A stretch of 11,225 bases of DNA, taken from Oscillospiraceae bacterium (GTDB lineage: Bacteria; Bacillota; Clostridia; Oscillospirales; Ruminococcaceae). Where the stretch lies: NCBI GenBank assembly GCA_017483405.1, contig JAFUWP010000464.1:1-11225 (forward strand), read 5' to 3'. The position numbers and the translations under genes are program-made. This document shows, in pieces, positions 1-7,000 of this stretch (positions within the stretch are counted from its first letter, which is position 1; each line of letters begins with the position of its first letter). The notes under the pieces were generated by a model that ran no database searches, was not told where the DNA came from, and saw nothing but the letters and a program-made list of their open reading frames with translations.

Positions 1-233
1 CCGCCGTACGGCGCGCAGGATGCATCGGCGCATATTACGTTCAAAAATCCGGATTTAGCGAAGTTTCAACCGCCGTACGGCGCGCAGGATGCATCAAGGG
101 GACGGCGCACATTTGGTTCACCCGTCCGGAGTTTCAACCGCCGTACGGCGCGCAGGATGCATCCTGCTGTCGTGCGATTTTTGCAACAGGATTTGAAACA
201 GTTTCAACCGCCGTACGGCGCGCAGGATGCATC
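1..233 (-). CRISPR. CRISPR array, leader-proximal end (partial)
   Basis: Three identical 33-nt repeats lie at 63-95, 131-163 and 201-233, and a fourth, cut by the window edge, at 1-26. Spacers are 27-62 (36 nt), 96-130 (35 nt) and 164-200 (37 nt) and share no similarity. An A precedes every complete repeat, so the true unit could be 34 nt. Read on the minus strand the repeat starts with the palindrome GATGCATC, holds the 12-nt palindrome CGCCGTACGGCG, and ends GTTGAAAC, like the ATTGAAAC ends of many type I and some type III repeats. The repeat next to the AT-rich flank is undegenerated and a leftward promoter lies in that flank, so the array is probably transcribed leftward with its newest spacer at 164-200. 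Length and spacing would suit type I (for example I-C or I-B), but no cas gene is visible and the subtype is unassigned. The array continues beyond position 1. Confidence 0.95.
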
Positions 234-314
234 CGCAAAAATAAATAAAATTCAAACACCGTATAGATGATAATCTGTACAGAAAAGCAAATCACCTTCC
301 TGAACCATGAATAT
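234..314 (-). other. CRISPR leader (transcribed part)
   Basis: This AT-rich stretch lies between the last repeat and the leftward promoter at 315-343. If that promoter is used, transcription starts near 307-308 and about 75 nt of leader precede the first repeat. It has no convincing gene: a minus-strand ATG at 308 opens only an 18-codon frame, probably by chance. Calling it a leader is inferred from its AT-richness, its position beside an intact repeat, and the promoter. Confidence 0.6.
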
Positions 315-343
315 AGTATAGCACATTTTCACAAAAAAGTCAA
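315..343 (-). promoter_or_regulatory. Promoter of the CRISPR leader/pre-crRNA
   Basis: On the minus strand there is a -35 box TTGACT (338-343), a 17-nt spacer and a -10 box TATACT (315-320), preceded by TGC as an extended -10. Each hexamer differs from the sigma-A consensus by one base and the spacing is ideal. It points into the CRISPR array, and no other gene lies downstream of it in the window. Confidence 0.7.
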
Positions 344-540
344 GCCTTTTTTCTGATTTTTTTAAAATCTCCGGTGCGAATCCCCTGTTTTTTCCCTTCG
401 GAATCCCTCATTAAAAAGAATATTCGCACTAATAAAACACTAATTTAAAATAATATCGCCCGAATTTTCTCCCCGTTTGCAATTTATTCATAATATTTGT
501 GCATAATGCTCTAAAATTATTTAAAATTTTCTACTAAAAA
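344..540. other. Intergenic region, no gene recognised
   Basis: This AT-rich spacer between the leader promoter and the ppdK promoter holds no open frame with a plausible start and ribosome binding site. The only structure seen is an 8-bp inverted repeat, GTGCGAAT at 374-381 and ATTCGCAC at 422-429, separated by 40 nt. A weak possible promoter lies at 477-507 (TTGCAA, 19 nt, CATAAT) facing ppdK. I recognise no riboswitch or RNA gene. Confidence 0.5.
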
Positions 541-544
541 AAGA

Positions 545-573
545 TGGATTTTTTTTCCGGAATATGTTATAAT
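545..573 (+). promoter_or_regulatory. ppdK promoter
   Basis: There is a perfect -10 TATAAT (568-573) with the extended -10 dinucleotide TG at 565-566. A weak -35 TGGATT (545-550) sits 17 nt upstream. Transcription would start near 580, giving a 5' UTR of about 57 nt. The extended -10 probably compensates for the poor -35. Confidence 0.75.
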
Positions 574-583
574 AAAGACATAG

Positions 584-607
584 CCTCGTGAAAGCTTTTT
601 TCACAGG
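584..607 (+). promoter_or_regulatory. Hairpin in the ppdK 5' UTR
   Basis: GTGAAA (588-593) pairs with TTTCAC (599-604) around a 5-nt loop. The stem can extend with CCT (584-586) against AGG (605-607) if C587 is bulged. It lies just after the predicted transcription start and 15 nt before the Shine-Dalgarno, so it is more likely a 5'-end mRNA-stabilising structure than a terminator. Its function is inferred only. Confidence 0.35.
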
Positions 608-636
608 GCAAAATCTAATCTTGGAGGTATAAACCA

Positions 637-3270
637 ATGAGCAAGAAATATGTTTATCAGTTTACCGAAGGCAACGCAAATATGCGCGAACTGCTTGGCG
701 GTAAGGGCGCAAACCTCGCCGAAATGACTTCTATTTTCGGCAAGGACAGAGTTCCTCAGGGCTTCACAATTACAACAGAAGCTTGTACACAGTACTATGA
801 AGACGGCGGTATCAGCGATGAAATCATGGCTGAAATCGAAGCTAACATCACTAAGATGGAAGAAGTCACCGGCAAAAAGTTCGGCGATGTAGAAAATCCT
901 CTGCTCGTTTCCGTTCGTTCCGGTGCAAGAGCTTCTATGCCTGGTATGATGGATACTATCCTCAACCTCGGTCTGAACGAAGAAGTTGTGGATTCTATTG
1001 CCAAGAAGTCCAACAACGAAAGATGGGCTTGGGACTGCTACAGAAGATTCATCCAGATGTATTCTGACGTTGTTATGGAAGTCGGCAAGAAGTATTTTGA
1101 ACAGCTCATCGACCAGATGAAGGAAAAAAGAGGCGTGACTCAGGACGTTGAACTGAATGCCGATGACCTCAAGGAACTGGCTTCTCAGTTCAAGGCTGAA
1201 TACAAGGCAAAAATCGGTACAGATTTCCCGACAGACCCGAAGGAACAGCTCATGGGTGCAATCAAGGCTGTATTCCGTTCTTGGGACAACCCCAGAGCAA
1301 ATGTTTACAGACGTGACAATGACATTCCGTTCAGCTGGGGTACTGCTGTAAACGTACAGTCCATGGCATTTGGTAACATGGGTGATGACTGCGGTACAGG
1401 TGTAGCGTTCACACGTGACCCTGCAACAGGCGAAAAGAAGCTCATGGGCGAATTCCTGACAAATGCACAGGGCGAAGACGTAGTAGCTGGTGTTCGTACA
1501 CCTATGCCGATTGCTGAAATGGCTGAAAAGTTCCCTGAAGCTTTTGAAGCATTCAAGGAAGTTTGCGCTACTCTGGAAAAGCACTACAGAGACATGCAGG
1601 ATATGGAATTCACTGTAGAACATGGTCATCTGTATATGCTCCAGACCAGAAACGGTAAGAGAACAGCACAGGCTGCACTCCAGATTGCCTGCGACCTCGT
1701 AGACGAAGGCATGAGAACACCTGAAGAAGCTGTTGCTATGATTGACCCCAGAAACCTTGATACTCTGCTGCATCCGCAGTTTGATGCAAAGGCTCTGAAG
1801 GCTGCAACACCTATCGGCAAGGGTCTTGGCGCATCTCCTGGTGCTGCTTGCGGTAAGATTGTCTTCACTGCTGATGATGCTGTTGCATGGGCAGAAAAAG
1901 GCGAAAAGGTCGTTCTGGTACGTCTGGAAACCTCTCCGGAAGATATTACAGGTATGAAGTCTGCACAGGGCATTCTGACTGTTCGCGGTGGTATGACATC
2001 TCATGCAGCTGTTGTAGCACGTGGTATGGGTACTTGCTGTGTATCCGGCTGCGGCGACATCAAGATGGATGAAGAAAACAAGAAGTTTGAACTCGCTGGC
2101 AAGACATTCAAGGAAGGCGATGCAATCTCTATCGATGGTACAACCGGTAACATCTATGACGGCATCATCCCGACTGTAGATGCTCAGATTGCAGGCACAT
2201 TCGGCCGCATCATGGCATGGGCTGACCAGTTCAGAACTCTGAAGGTTAGAACCAATGCTGATACACCTGCTGATGCTAAGAAGGCTCGTGAACTCGGTGC
2301 AGAAGGTATCGGCCTCTGCCGTACAGAACACATGTTCTTTGAAGAATCCAGAATCGCAGCATTCCGCGAAATGATTTGCTCCGATACTGTTGAAGAACGT
2401 GAAGCCGCTCTGGCAAAGATTCTTCCTATGCAGCAGGCTGACTTTGAAGCTCTCTACGAAGCTCTGGAAGGCAATCCTGTTACTATCAGATTCCTCGACC
2501 CGCCTCTGCATGAATTCGTTCCTACTGAAGAAGAAGACATCAAGAAGCTGGCTGATGCACAGGGCAAGTCTGTAGAAGACATCAAGAACATCATTGCATC
2601 TCTGCATGAATTCAACCCGATGATGGGTCACAGAGGCTGCCGTCTTGCAGTAACTTATCCGGAAATTGCTAAGATGCAGACAAGAGCCGTTATCCGCGCT
2701 GCTATCAACGTACAGAAGAAACATGCTGACTGGAAGGTTGTTCCGGAAATCATGATTCCGCTGGTTGGTGAAGTAAAGGAACTCAAGTATGTCAAGGATT
2801 TCGTAGTAGCAACTGCTGACGAAGAAATCAAGAACGCAGGCGTTGAACTCAAGTACGAAGTAGGTACTATGATTGAAATTCCTCGTGCTGCTCTGACTGC
2901 TGATGAAATCGCTAAGGAAGCTGAATTCTTCTGCTTCGGTACAAATGACCTGACGCAGATGACTTATGGTTTCTCCCGTGATGACGCTGGCAAGTTCCTC
3001 GGCGCATACTATGACAAGAAGATTTTTGAAAATGACCCGTTTGCAAAGCTCGACCAGATTGGTGTCGGCAAGCTGATGGAAATGGCTGTCAAGATGGGTA
3101 AGGAAGTTCGTCCGAATATGCATCTGGGCATCTGCGGCGAACATGGCGGCGACCCGACATCTGTGGAATTCTGCCACAAGATTGGTCTGAGCTATGTATC
3201 TTGCTCACCGTTCCGTGTTCCGATTGCAAGACTGGCTGCTGCTCAGGCTGCAATCAATGACAAGAAGTAA
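637..3270 (+). CDS. ppdK: Pyruvate, phosphate dikinase
   Basis: PPDK reversibly converts pyruvate, ATP and Pi to PEP, AMP and PPi. In anaerobic Bacillota it often acts with PPi-dependent glycolysis, producing pyruvate and ATP from PEP in the cytoplasm. The 877-aa length is typical of bacterial enzymes. The N-terminal nucleotide-binding domain opens with a glycine-rich LLGGKGANLAEM stretch (about 19-30) and has VSVRSGA at 91-97. The swivelling domain carries GGMTSHAAVV with phospho-His456. The C-terminal TIM barrel has LCRTEHMFF (560-568), GHRGCRL (664-670), TMIEIPR (744-750, metal ligand Glu747) and GICGEHGGDP (831-840), where Cys833 is the expected proton donor. The start is set by GGAGGT at 623-628, 8 nt before ATG. 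Codon use is strongly biased (almost only GAA for Glu, AAG favoured), as expected for a highly expressed gene. It is monocistronic, ending at the terminator near 3412. No regulatory kinase is seen nearby. Confidence 0.98.
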   Translation: MSKKYVYQFTEGNANMRELLGGKGANLAEMTSIFGKDRVPQGFTITTEACTQYYEDGGISDEIMAEIEANITKMEEVTGKKFGDVENPLLVSVRSGARASMPGMMDTILNLGLNEEVVDSIAKKSNNERWAWDCYRRFIQMYSDVVMEVGKKYFEQLIDQMKEKRGVTQDVELNADDLKELASQFKAEYKAKIGTDFPTDPKEQLMGAIKAVFRSWDNPRANVYRRDNDIPFSWGTAVNVQSMAFGNMGDDCGTGVAFTRDPATGEKKLMGEFLTNAQGEDVVAGVRTPMPIAEMAEKFPEAFEAFKEVCATLEKHYRDMQDMEFTVEHGHLYMLQTRNGKRTAQAALQIACDLVDEGMRTPEEAVAMIDPRNLDTLLHPQFDAKALKAATPIGKGLGASPGAACGKIVFTADDAVAWAEKGEKVVLVRLETSPEDITGMKSAQGILTVRGGMTSHAAVVARGMGTCCVSGCGDIKMDEENKKFELAGKTFKEGDAISIDGTTGNIYDGIIPTVDAQIAGTFGRIMAWADQFRTLKVRTNADTPADAKKARELGAEGIGLCRTEHMFFEESRIAAFREMICSDTVEEREAALAKILPMQQADFEALYEALEGNPVTIRFLDPPLHEFVPTEEEDIKKLADAQGKSVEDIKNIIASLHEFNPMMGHRGCRLAVTYPEIAKMQTRAVIRAAINVQKKHADWKVVPEIMIPLVGEVKELKYVKDFVVATADEEIKNAGVELKYEVGTMIEIPRAALTADEIAKEAEFFCFGTNDLTQMTYGFSRDDAGKFLGAYYDKKIFENDPFAKLDQIGVGKLMEMAVKMGKEVRPNMHLGICGEHGGDPTSVEFCHKIGLSYVSCSPFRVPIARLAAAQAAINDKK

Positions 3271-3404
3271 TTTTACTTCTTGATTGTGATGACAGTGAAT
3301 GCTGTATTGCAGTGAGTCAGGAATCGGAATGAGCCGGTATCACGAACCGGATAAGAAACCCAAAATCTGTAACGCATCTGAAACTGTGTGATTGATTATC
3401 GCTC
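3271..3404. other. ppdK 3' untranslated region
   Basis: About 130 nt separate the ppdK stop from its terminator. It holds no gene. One small hairpin can form, CCGGT (3334-3338) with ACCGG (3346-3350), but it lacks a T-run and does not look like a terminator. Confidence 0.5.
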
Positions 3405-3441
3405 AAAAATTCCCCCGTGCCGTAACACGGGGGATTTTTTT
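3405..3441. terminator. Bidirectional terminator between ppdK and the GH3 operon
   Basis: CCCCCGTG (3412-3419) pairs with CACGGGGG (3426-3433), extended by T3411-A3434, around a 6-nt loop. Seven T residues follow on the plus strand (3435-3441) and five A residues precede it (3405-3409), giving a T-run on the minus strand. It can therefore stop both ppdK and the leftward operon. The GH3 stop codon (3441-3443) directly abuts it. Confidence 0.93.
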
Positions 3442-6245
3442 CAGGCTTTCTGAATTTGTAATGCTTTGATACAAGTGTCCTGATGGAAAACTAATTTCAA
3501 ATCATGACAGCCGTCAGTTTGAAGCTGAACCGTACAGGATTTGAAATCTTCATAGCCATCCGAAACCGGAATGCTGATTTCTGTCAGGGGAGATTTATCA
3601 TCATCGAGATAGATTTCAATCTTTGCTGGGTCAATCGGTGCGGATGCCTGAACAGTCAGGCTCTGACAGTGATGTAAATCGCAGTTCTGAAAGATGATTT
3701 CATTATGCCATTTCATGCCTCTGATGTGAGTCGCACCCGAAAGCGGATGGGTGAAAATTTCCGTTCCGTCATGGGAATCATAGAGTTCCGCACGGGTGAT
3801 TTTTTCGAGATTTCTGGGCGGAATGACTTCACCGGAAATATGAATCGTTTCGGCGAGTTTAATATCCGTACAGGATGCGCCGGCTAAAATATCGAAATCG
3901 CCGTCTTCAAGGCAGAATGTTTCTCTCGAAACGTCATAGATTTCAAATTCTTCAAACGGGATGATTTCGCTGAATTCGACCGTTTTTCCGGCTTTGATAT
4001 GCAGTCTTGCGAAGGCGCAGAGCTGAACATCCGGACGCTGAATTCTTTCTGATTTCGCATGAGCATAAATCTGAACGACTTCATCACCATCCGTTTCGGA
4101 AGTATTTCTGATGTCGCATTTCACCTGAACGCCGTTTTCAGTAATCTGAATTCTGAGATTTTCATAATCAAAATGGCTGTAACTCAGGCCGAATCCGAAC
4201 GGATACAGGGGAGTGCCGTCAAAATAACGATAAGTCATTTTTGTTTTCATGATGTCATAGTCTTTGATGCTTGGCAAATCCTCATCGCCGGCATACCATG
4301 TGAGGGGGCATCTTCCGGCAGGGTTATTCTCGCCGAACAGGGTTTCGATAACCGCGTGACCGAGTTCCGAACCGGCGTGAGAACTCCACAGAATGGCATC
4401 CGGCGCGCGGTCATGCCAAAGAAAGCTATACGGATAACTGGAAATCAGGACAAAAATCAGCGGAATTTTGTTCAGGCTGAGTACATCTTTCAGGAGGTCC
4501 AGCGCATTGTGCTGTTCAGACGGCAGATAAATGGAAGTTCTGTCCCAGCATTCACGGGCGACCTGTTCGGGGTCATTTCCTCCGCAGTAGATGACGGCAT
4601 CACAGTCTTTTGCAAGATTCCATAATCTGCCGTTGGCATCGGAACTTCTCCGGAACGTGAAGAAATTTTTTTCTTTCGGTCTGGTTTCATGCTGACAAAT
4701 CAATTGATTCTGTTCATTCACACAGAACAGATTGCCGTGCAGATAATCGCAAATCATATATTTATTTGCATGATGATGCCATTCAAGACGGAGCGTTTCG
4801 GATGTGAACCAGCCATAGACTTCGGTTTTGCCTAATTTTACAGACTTTCCGTCAATGCAGACAAATCTTTTTGATTTGACTTCTTGCAGATTATTCCATT
4901 TATCCTCATTGTCATGCTCACAAAGATAGAATTCAGCGGCATGTTCTTCATCGGTATCGGCGATGAGGCAGTCATTTTCATCAATGCGGACATATTTCTG
5001 ATTCGGCGCAAGAATCTTGACAATATCCCAGCCAATATCATAGACGACTTCAAAACCTTTTTCTTCGAGAGCCTGCTTGACGGAAATATTGTAACTTGCC
5101 GTTCCGGTATACCAGTCCATGAGATTGCAGTCAGCATTCTGACCGAACAAGCCGATTTTATGATGCTTTTCGGGATTGAGGGGAAGGACATTCTTGTGAT
5201 TATCAAGCAGAACCATGCCTTCACGTGCGGCGCGGAGGTTCAGAGTCTTATCGGCATCGGTATTGACATCATCGAGGTTGAATTTATCGTAGGGAGTGGA
5301 TTTATCGAATCTGCCGAGCAGAAAATGACTTTCCAGAATATTTCCGACAGCCAAATCGACATCAGCTTCACTGAGTAATCCTTCGGCGAGTGCTTTCTGA
5401 GCGGCGGCGATAACGCAGTCAGTATTATCGGTCATACAGTCCGCGCCGGCATACAGACAAGCCTGAAGGGATTCTGCATGAGAACGGAACGCATGATGCG
5501 CGGTTACATTCTGAGTAAAATCCGCGCCGTCCGTGACGACAAAACCGAGCCCCCAGTCTTTTTTGAGAACATCTTTCAAATCGTGATTAACGACTGCCGG
5601 TGCATGACATATATCATTATAGGCGGTCATGACACTATGCGCCCCGCCCTTGACTACGGGCTTTCTGAATGCCTGATAATAATGTTCATGCTTCAATCTC
5701 GGATTGAGATTGGCATTATCAAAAGCGCGTTCCTGTTCGTGATTATTGGCACAGAAATGTTTCAGAGTGGGGATAGTCGCCCAGATTTTAGGGTCATCGC
5801 CTTTGAGACCTTTGGTATACATAGCGGCCATTTCGCCGGTTAAAAAGGGGTCTTCGCCGTAGCATTCCTCAGTGCGCCCCCATCGGGGGTCACGGGATAA
5901 ATCGACAGTAGGCCCCCAGACCATCAGACCGCCTTTTTTATCGCCCTGATTGTAATAAGCACGGGCTTCACGGCCGGCAGTTCTGCCGATTTCGAGCATC
6001 ATATCTTTATCGAAGCTCGCGGCCATGCCGATAGGCTGAGGAAAGACGGTCGAAGGCTTTTCGGGTTCGCGGTTGACGAGGCCTCTGGCGACTTCATGGC
6101 CGACAAACCATTCCGGAATGTGAAGTCTTTCAATGGGGAGCTGATGGGTTGACAGAAAATAAATTTTTTCTTCGAGCGTGAGCCGATGCAGTAAATCCTG
6201 TACACGGTCTTTGACGGGTAAATTTTCGTTTAAGTAATCGAACAT
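3441..6245 (-). CDS. Glycoside hydrolase family 3, beta-xylosidase/beta-glucosidase type, intracellular
   Basis: This 934-aa protein has the GH3 layout. The TIM barrel (about 1-315) carries SRDPRWGRTEECYGEDP (117-133), LKHF (161-164) and VVTDG, with Asp239 as the expected nucleophile. An alpha/beta sandwich follows (about 335-660), with ARECWDRTSIYLPSEQ (563-578), where Glu565 is the likely acid/base. Next come a fibronectin III-like domain (about 685-795) and a beta-rich C-terminus (about 815-934) resembling a CBM6-like module. The barrel resembles beta-xylosidase members most, but the substrate cannot be fixed by eye. There is no signal peptide, so it probably acts on imported oligosaccharides. 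Residues about 385-545 form an insertion within the sandwich domain, beta-rich with Trp, Tyr and His, and without an assigned fold. GAAAGGA upstream (6254-6260) supports the ATG at 6245. The start overlaps the preceding gene by 16 bp, suggesting translational coupling. It is the last gene of the hydF operon. Confidence 0.95.
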   Translation of the reverse strand: MFDYLNENLPVKDRVQDLLHRLTLEEKIYFLSTHQLPIERLHIPEWFVGHEVARGLVNREPEKPSTVFPQPIGMAASFDKDMMLEIGRTAGREARAYYNQGDKKGGLMVWGPTVDLSRDPRWGRTEECYGEDPFLTGEMAAMYTKGLKGDDPKIWATIPTLKHFCANNHEQERAFDNANLNPRLKHEHYYQAFRKPVVKGGAHSVMTAYNDICHAPAVVNHDLKDVLKKDWGLGFVVTDGADFTQNVTAHHAFRSHAESLQACLYAGADCMTDNTDCVIAAAQKALAEGLLSEADVDLAVGNILESHFLLGRFDKSTPYDKFNLDDVNTDADKTLNLRAAREGMVLLDNHKNVLPLNPEKHHKIGLFGQNADCNLMDWYTGTASYNISVKQALEEKGFEVVYDIGWDIVKILAPNQKYVRIDENDCLIADTDEEHAAEFYLCEHDNEDKWNNLQEVKSKRFVCIDGKSVKLGKTEVYGWFTSETLRLEWHHHANKYMICDYLHGNLFCVNEQNQLICQHETRPKEKNFFTFRRSSDANGRLWNLAKDCDAVIYCGGNDPEQVARECWDRTSIYLPSEQHNALDLLKDVLSLNKIPLIFVLISSYPYSFLWHDRAPDAILWSSHAGSELGHAVIETLFGENNPAGRCPLTWYAGDEDLPSIKDYDIMKTKMTYRYFDGTPLYPFGFGLSYSHFDYENLRIQITENGVQVKCDIRNTSETDGDEVVQIYAHAKSERIQRPDVQLCAFARLHIKAGKTVEFSEIIPFEEFEIYDVSRETFCLEDGDFDILAGASCTDIKLAETIHISGEVIPPRNLEKITRAELYDSHDGTEIFTHPLSGATHIRGMKWHNEIIFQNCDLHHCQSLTVQASAPIDPAKIEIYLDDDKSPLTEISIPVSDGYEDFKSCTVQLQTDGCHDLKLVFHQDTCIKALQIQKA

Positions 6246-6619
6246 AATCGCTGTCCTTTCTTAATTTCTCGTTTTTCGAGCAGAATATGATTTCTGGGGT
6301 CGCCGTTATCCAAATCGCGCAGAATGGTAACAGTTTCCAGATGCATGAATAATTGATTTTGAATTCCGGCATTTTGACAGAAATCCTCAATGGTATCGAA
6401 TTCCTGCATATCCAGATAGAATTTTATATTGAAAAAGCCTTTCTGACTGGTATAATCCGAACTGATGCCGAGGGGATAAACCTGATTTTCATATTCGATT
6501 TCAAAACTAACTTGCGGAGCGTTAATTTTCAGACATTCCTGAAAGAAATCAATCACATCTACCGGACGGCATACCAGAGGGGCGAAGGATTTTTTCTTGA
6601 AAATTTCAGATAATTTCAT
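6230..6619 (-). CDS. Conserved-looking protein of unknown function, 129 aa
   Basis: I do not recognise a family. The protein is soluble, with no signal peptide or membrane segment. An N-terminal basic stretch (KKK, 8-10) is followed by a likely amphipathic helix (about 20-31), beta-prone segments (about 36-50 and 62-70) and an acidic helix (about 71-82). Cysteines are at 17, 29, 81 and 126 with no metal-binding spacing. It has a perfect AGGAGG (complement of 6631-6636), 11 nt before ATG, which itself overlaps the fluC stop codon. Its stop lies 16 bp inside the GH3 start. Ribosome binding site quality and the shared junctions argue that it is a real gene co-translated with the GH3. A role linked to the glycosidase or its regulation is possible but only an inference from position. 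Confidence 0.85.
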   Translation of the reverse strand: MKLSEIFKKKSFAPLVCRPVDVIDFFQECLKINAPQVSFEIEYENQVYPLGISSDYTSQKGFFNIKFYLDMQEFDTIEDFCQNAGIQNQLFMHLETVTILRDLDNGDPRNHILLEKREIKKGQRLCSIT

Positions 6620-6634
6620 AATGTATATTTCCTC

Positions 6635-7000
6635 CTATTTAAATGCAAGTGTAGATTTCCGGCCGAGCCAGACACCCAGCAGACAGCATATCACGCTGAA
6701 AATCATATACAGACCGCCTGTCAGATAGGATTTATTTTCCAGAAGCTGATAAGATTCCAGAGAGAAGGTCGAAAATGTAGTGAATCCTCCGCAGACACCG
6801 GTTTTCAGGAACAGAATCAGATTTGCCGGAAGGGAATGTTTTTCAGAAATGCCGACAATCAGGCCAATCAGGAACGCGCCCAGAATGTTAGTGATAAAAG
6901 TCAGAAACGGGAATTCTGATTTCAGAGGGAGCAGACTGATGGCATATCTGCCGGATGCGCCGACAGCTCCGCCGAGTGCGACAAAGAGGAATTTTATCAT
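6635..7000 (-). CDS. crcB: Fluoride ion channel Fluc/CrcB
   Basis: Fluc proteins are small membrane channels, working as antiparallel dimers, that export toxic fluoride from the cytoplasm. The 121-aa length fits the family. Visible signatures are GGAVGASGRY (10-19), TFITNILGAFLIG (34-46, with the conserved Asn38) and GGFTTFSTFSLE (71-82), which holds the Phe-box and the central Na+-site region. Four hydrophobic helices are evident. A longer frame reaches upstream to 7258, but those 86 residues overlap hydF in another phase and are not Fluc-like. The ATG at 7000 overlaps the hydF TGA as ATGA, which fixes the start by coupling. The TAG stop (6635-6637) overlaps the next gene's Shine-Dalgarno. 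No fluoride riboswitch was seen upstream of the operon. A single copy is present here, so it should be a homodimer unless a partner lies elsewhere. Confidence 0.95.
   Translation of the reverse strand: MIKFLFVALGGAVGASGRYAISLLPLKSEFPFLTFITNILGAFLIGLIVGISEKHSLPANLILFLKTGVCGGFTTFSTFSLESYQLLENKSYLTGGLYMIFSVICCLLGVWLGRKSTLAFK

Noticed and set aside
249..308. An 18-codon minus-strand frame in the CRISPR leader
   Set aside because: It begins at the predicted transcription start without a ribosome binding site and is within chance expectation.
366..385. T-arm-like sequence suggesting a tRNA remnant
   Set aside because: GGTGCGAATCC resembles a T-loop only superficially; no acceptor, D-arm or anticodon arm is found at the right spacing on either strand.
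601..3177. An 858-codon open frame antisense to ppdK
   Set aside because: Its codons are exact reverse complements of ppdK codons, so it is open only because ppdK avoids TTA, CTA and TCA over this stretch, a result of strong codon bias. The product is Cys/His/Ser-rich with no domain, and ppdK is unambiguous.
4059..4625. A 188-codon plus-strand frame inside the GH3 gene
   Set aside because: No ribosome binding site or recognisable protein features; it is a shadow of the GH3 gene, whose motifs are clear.
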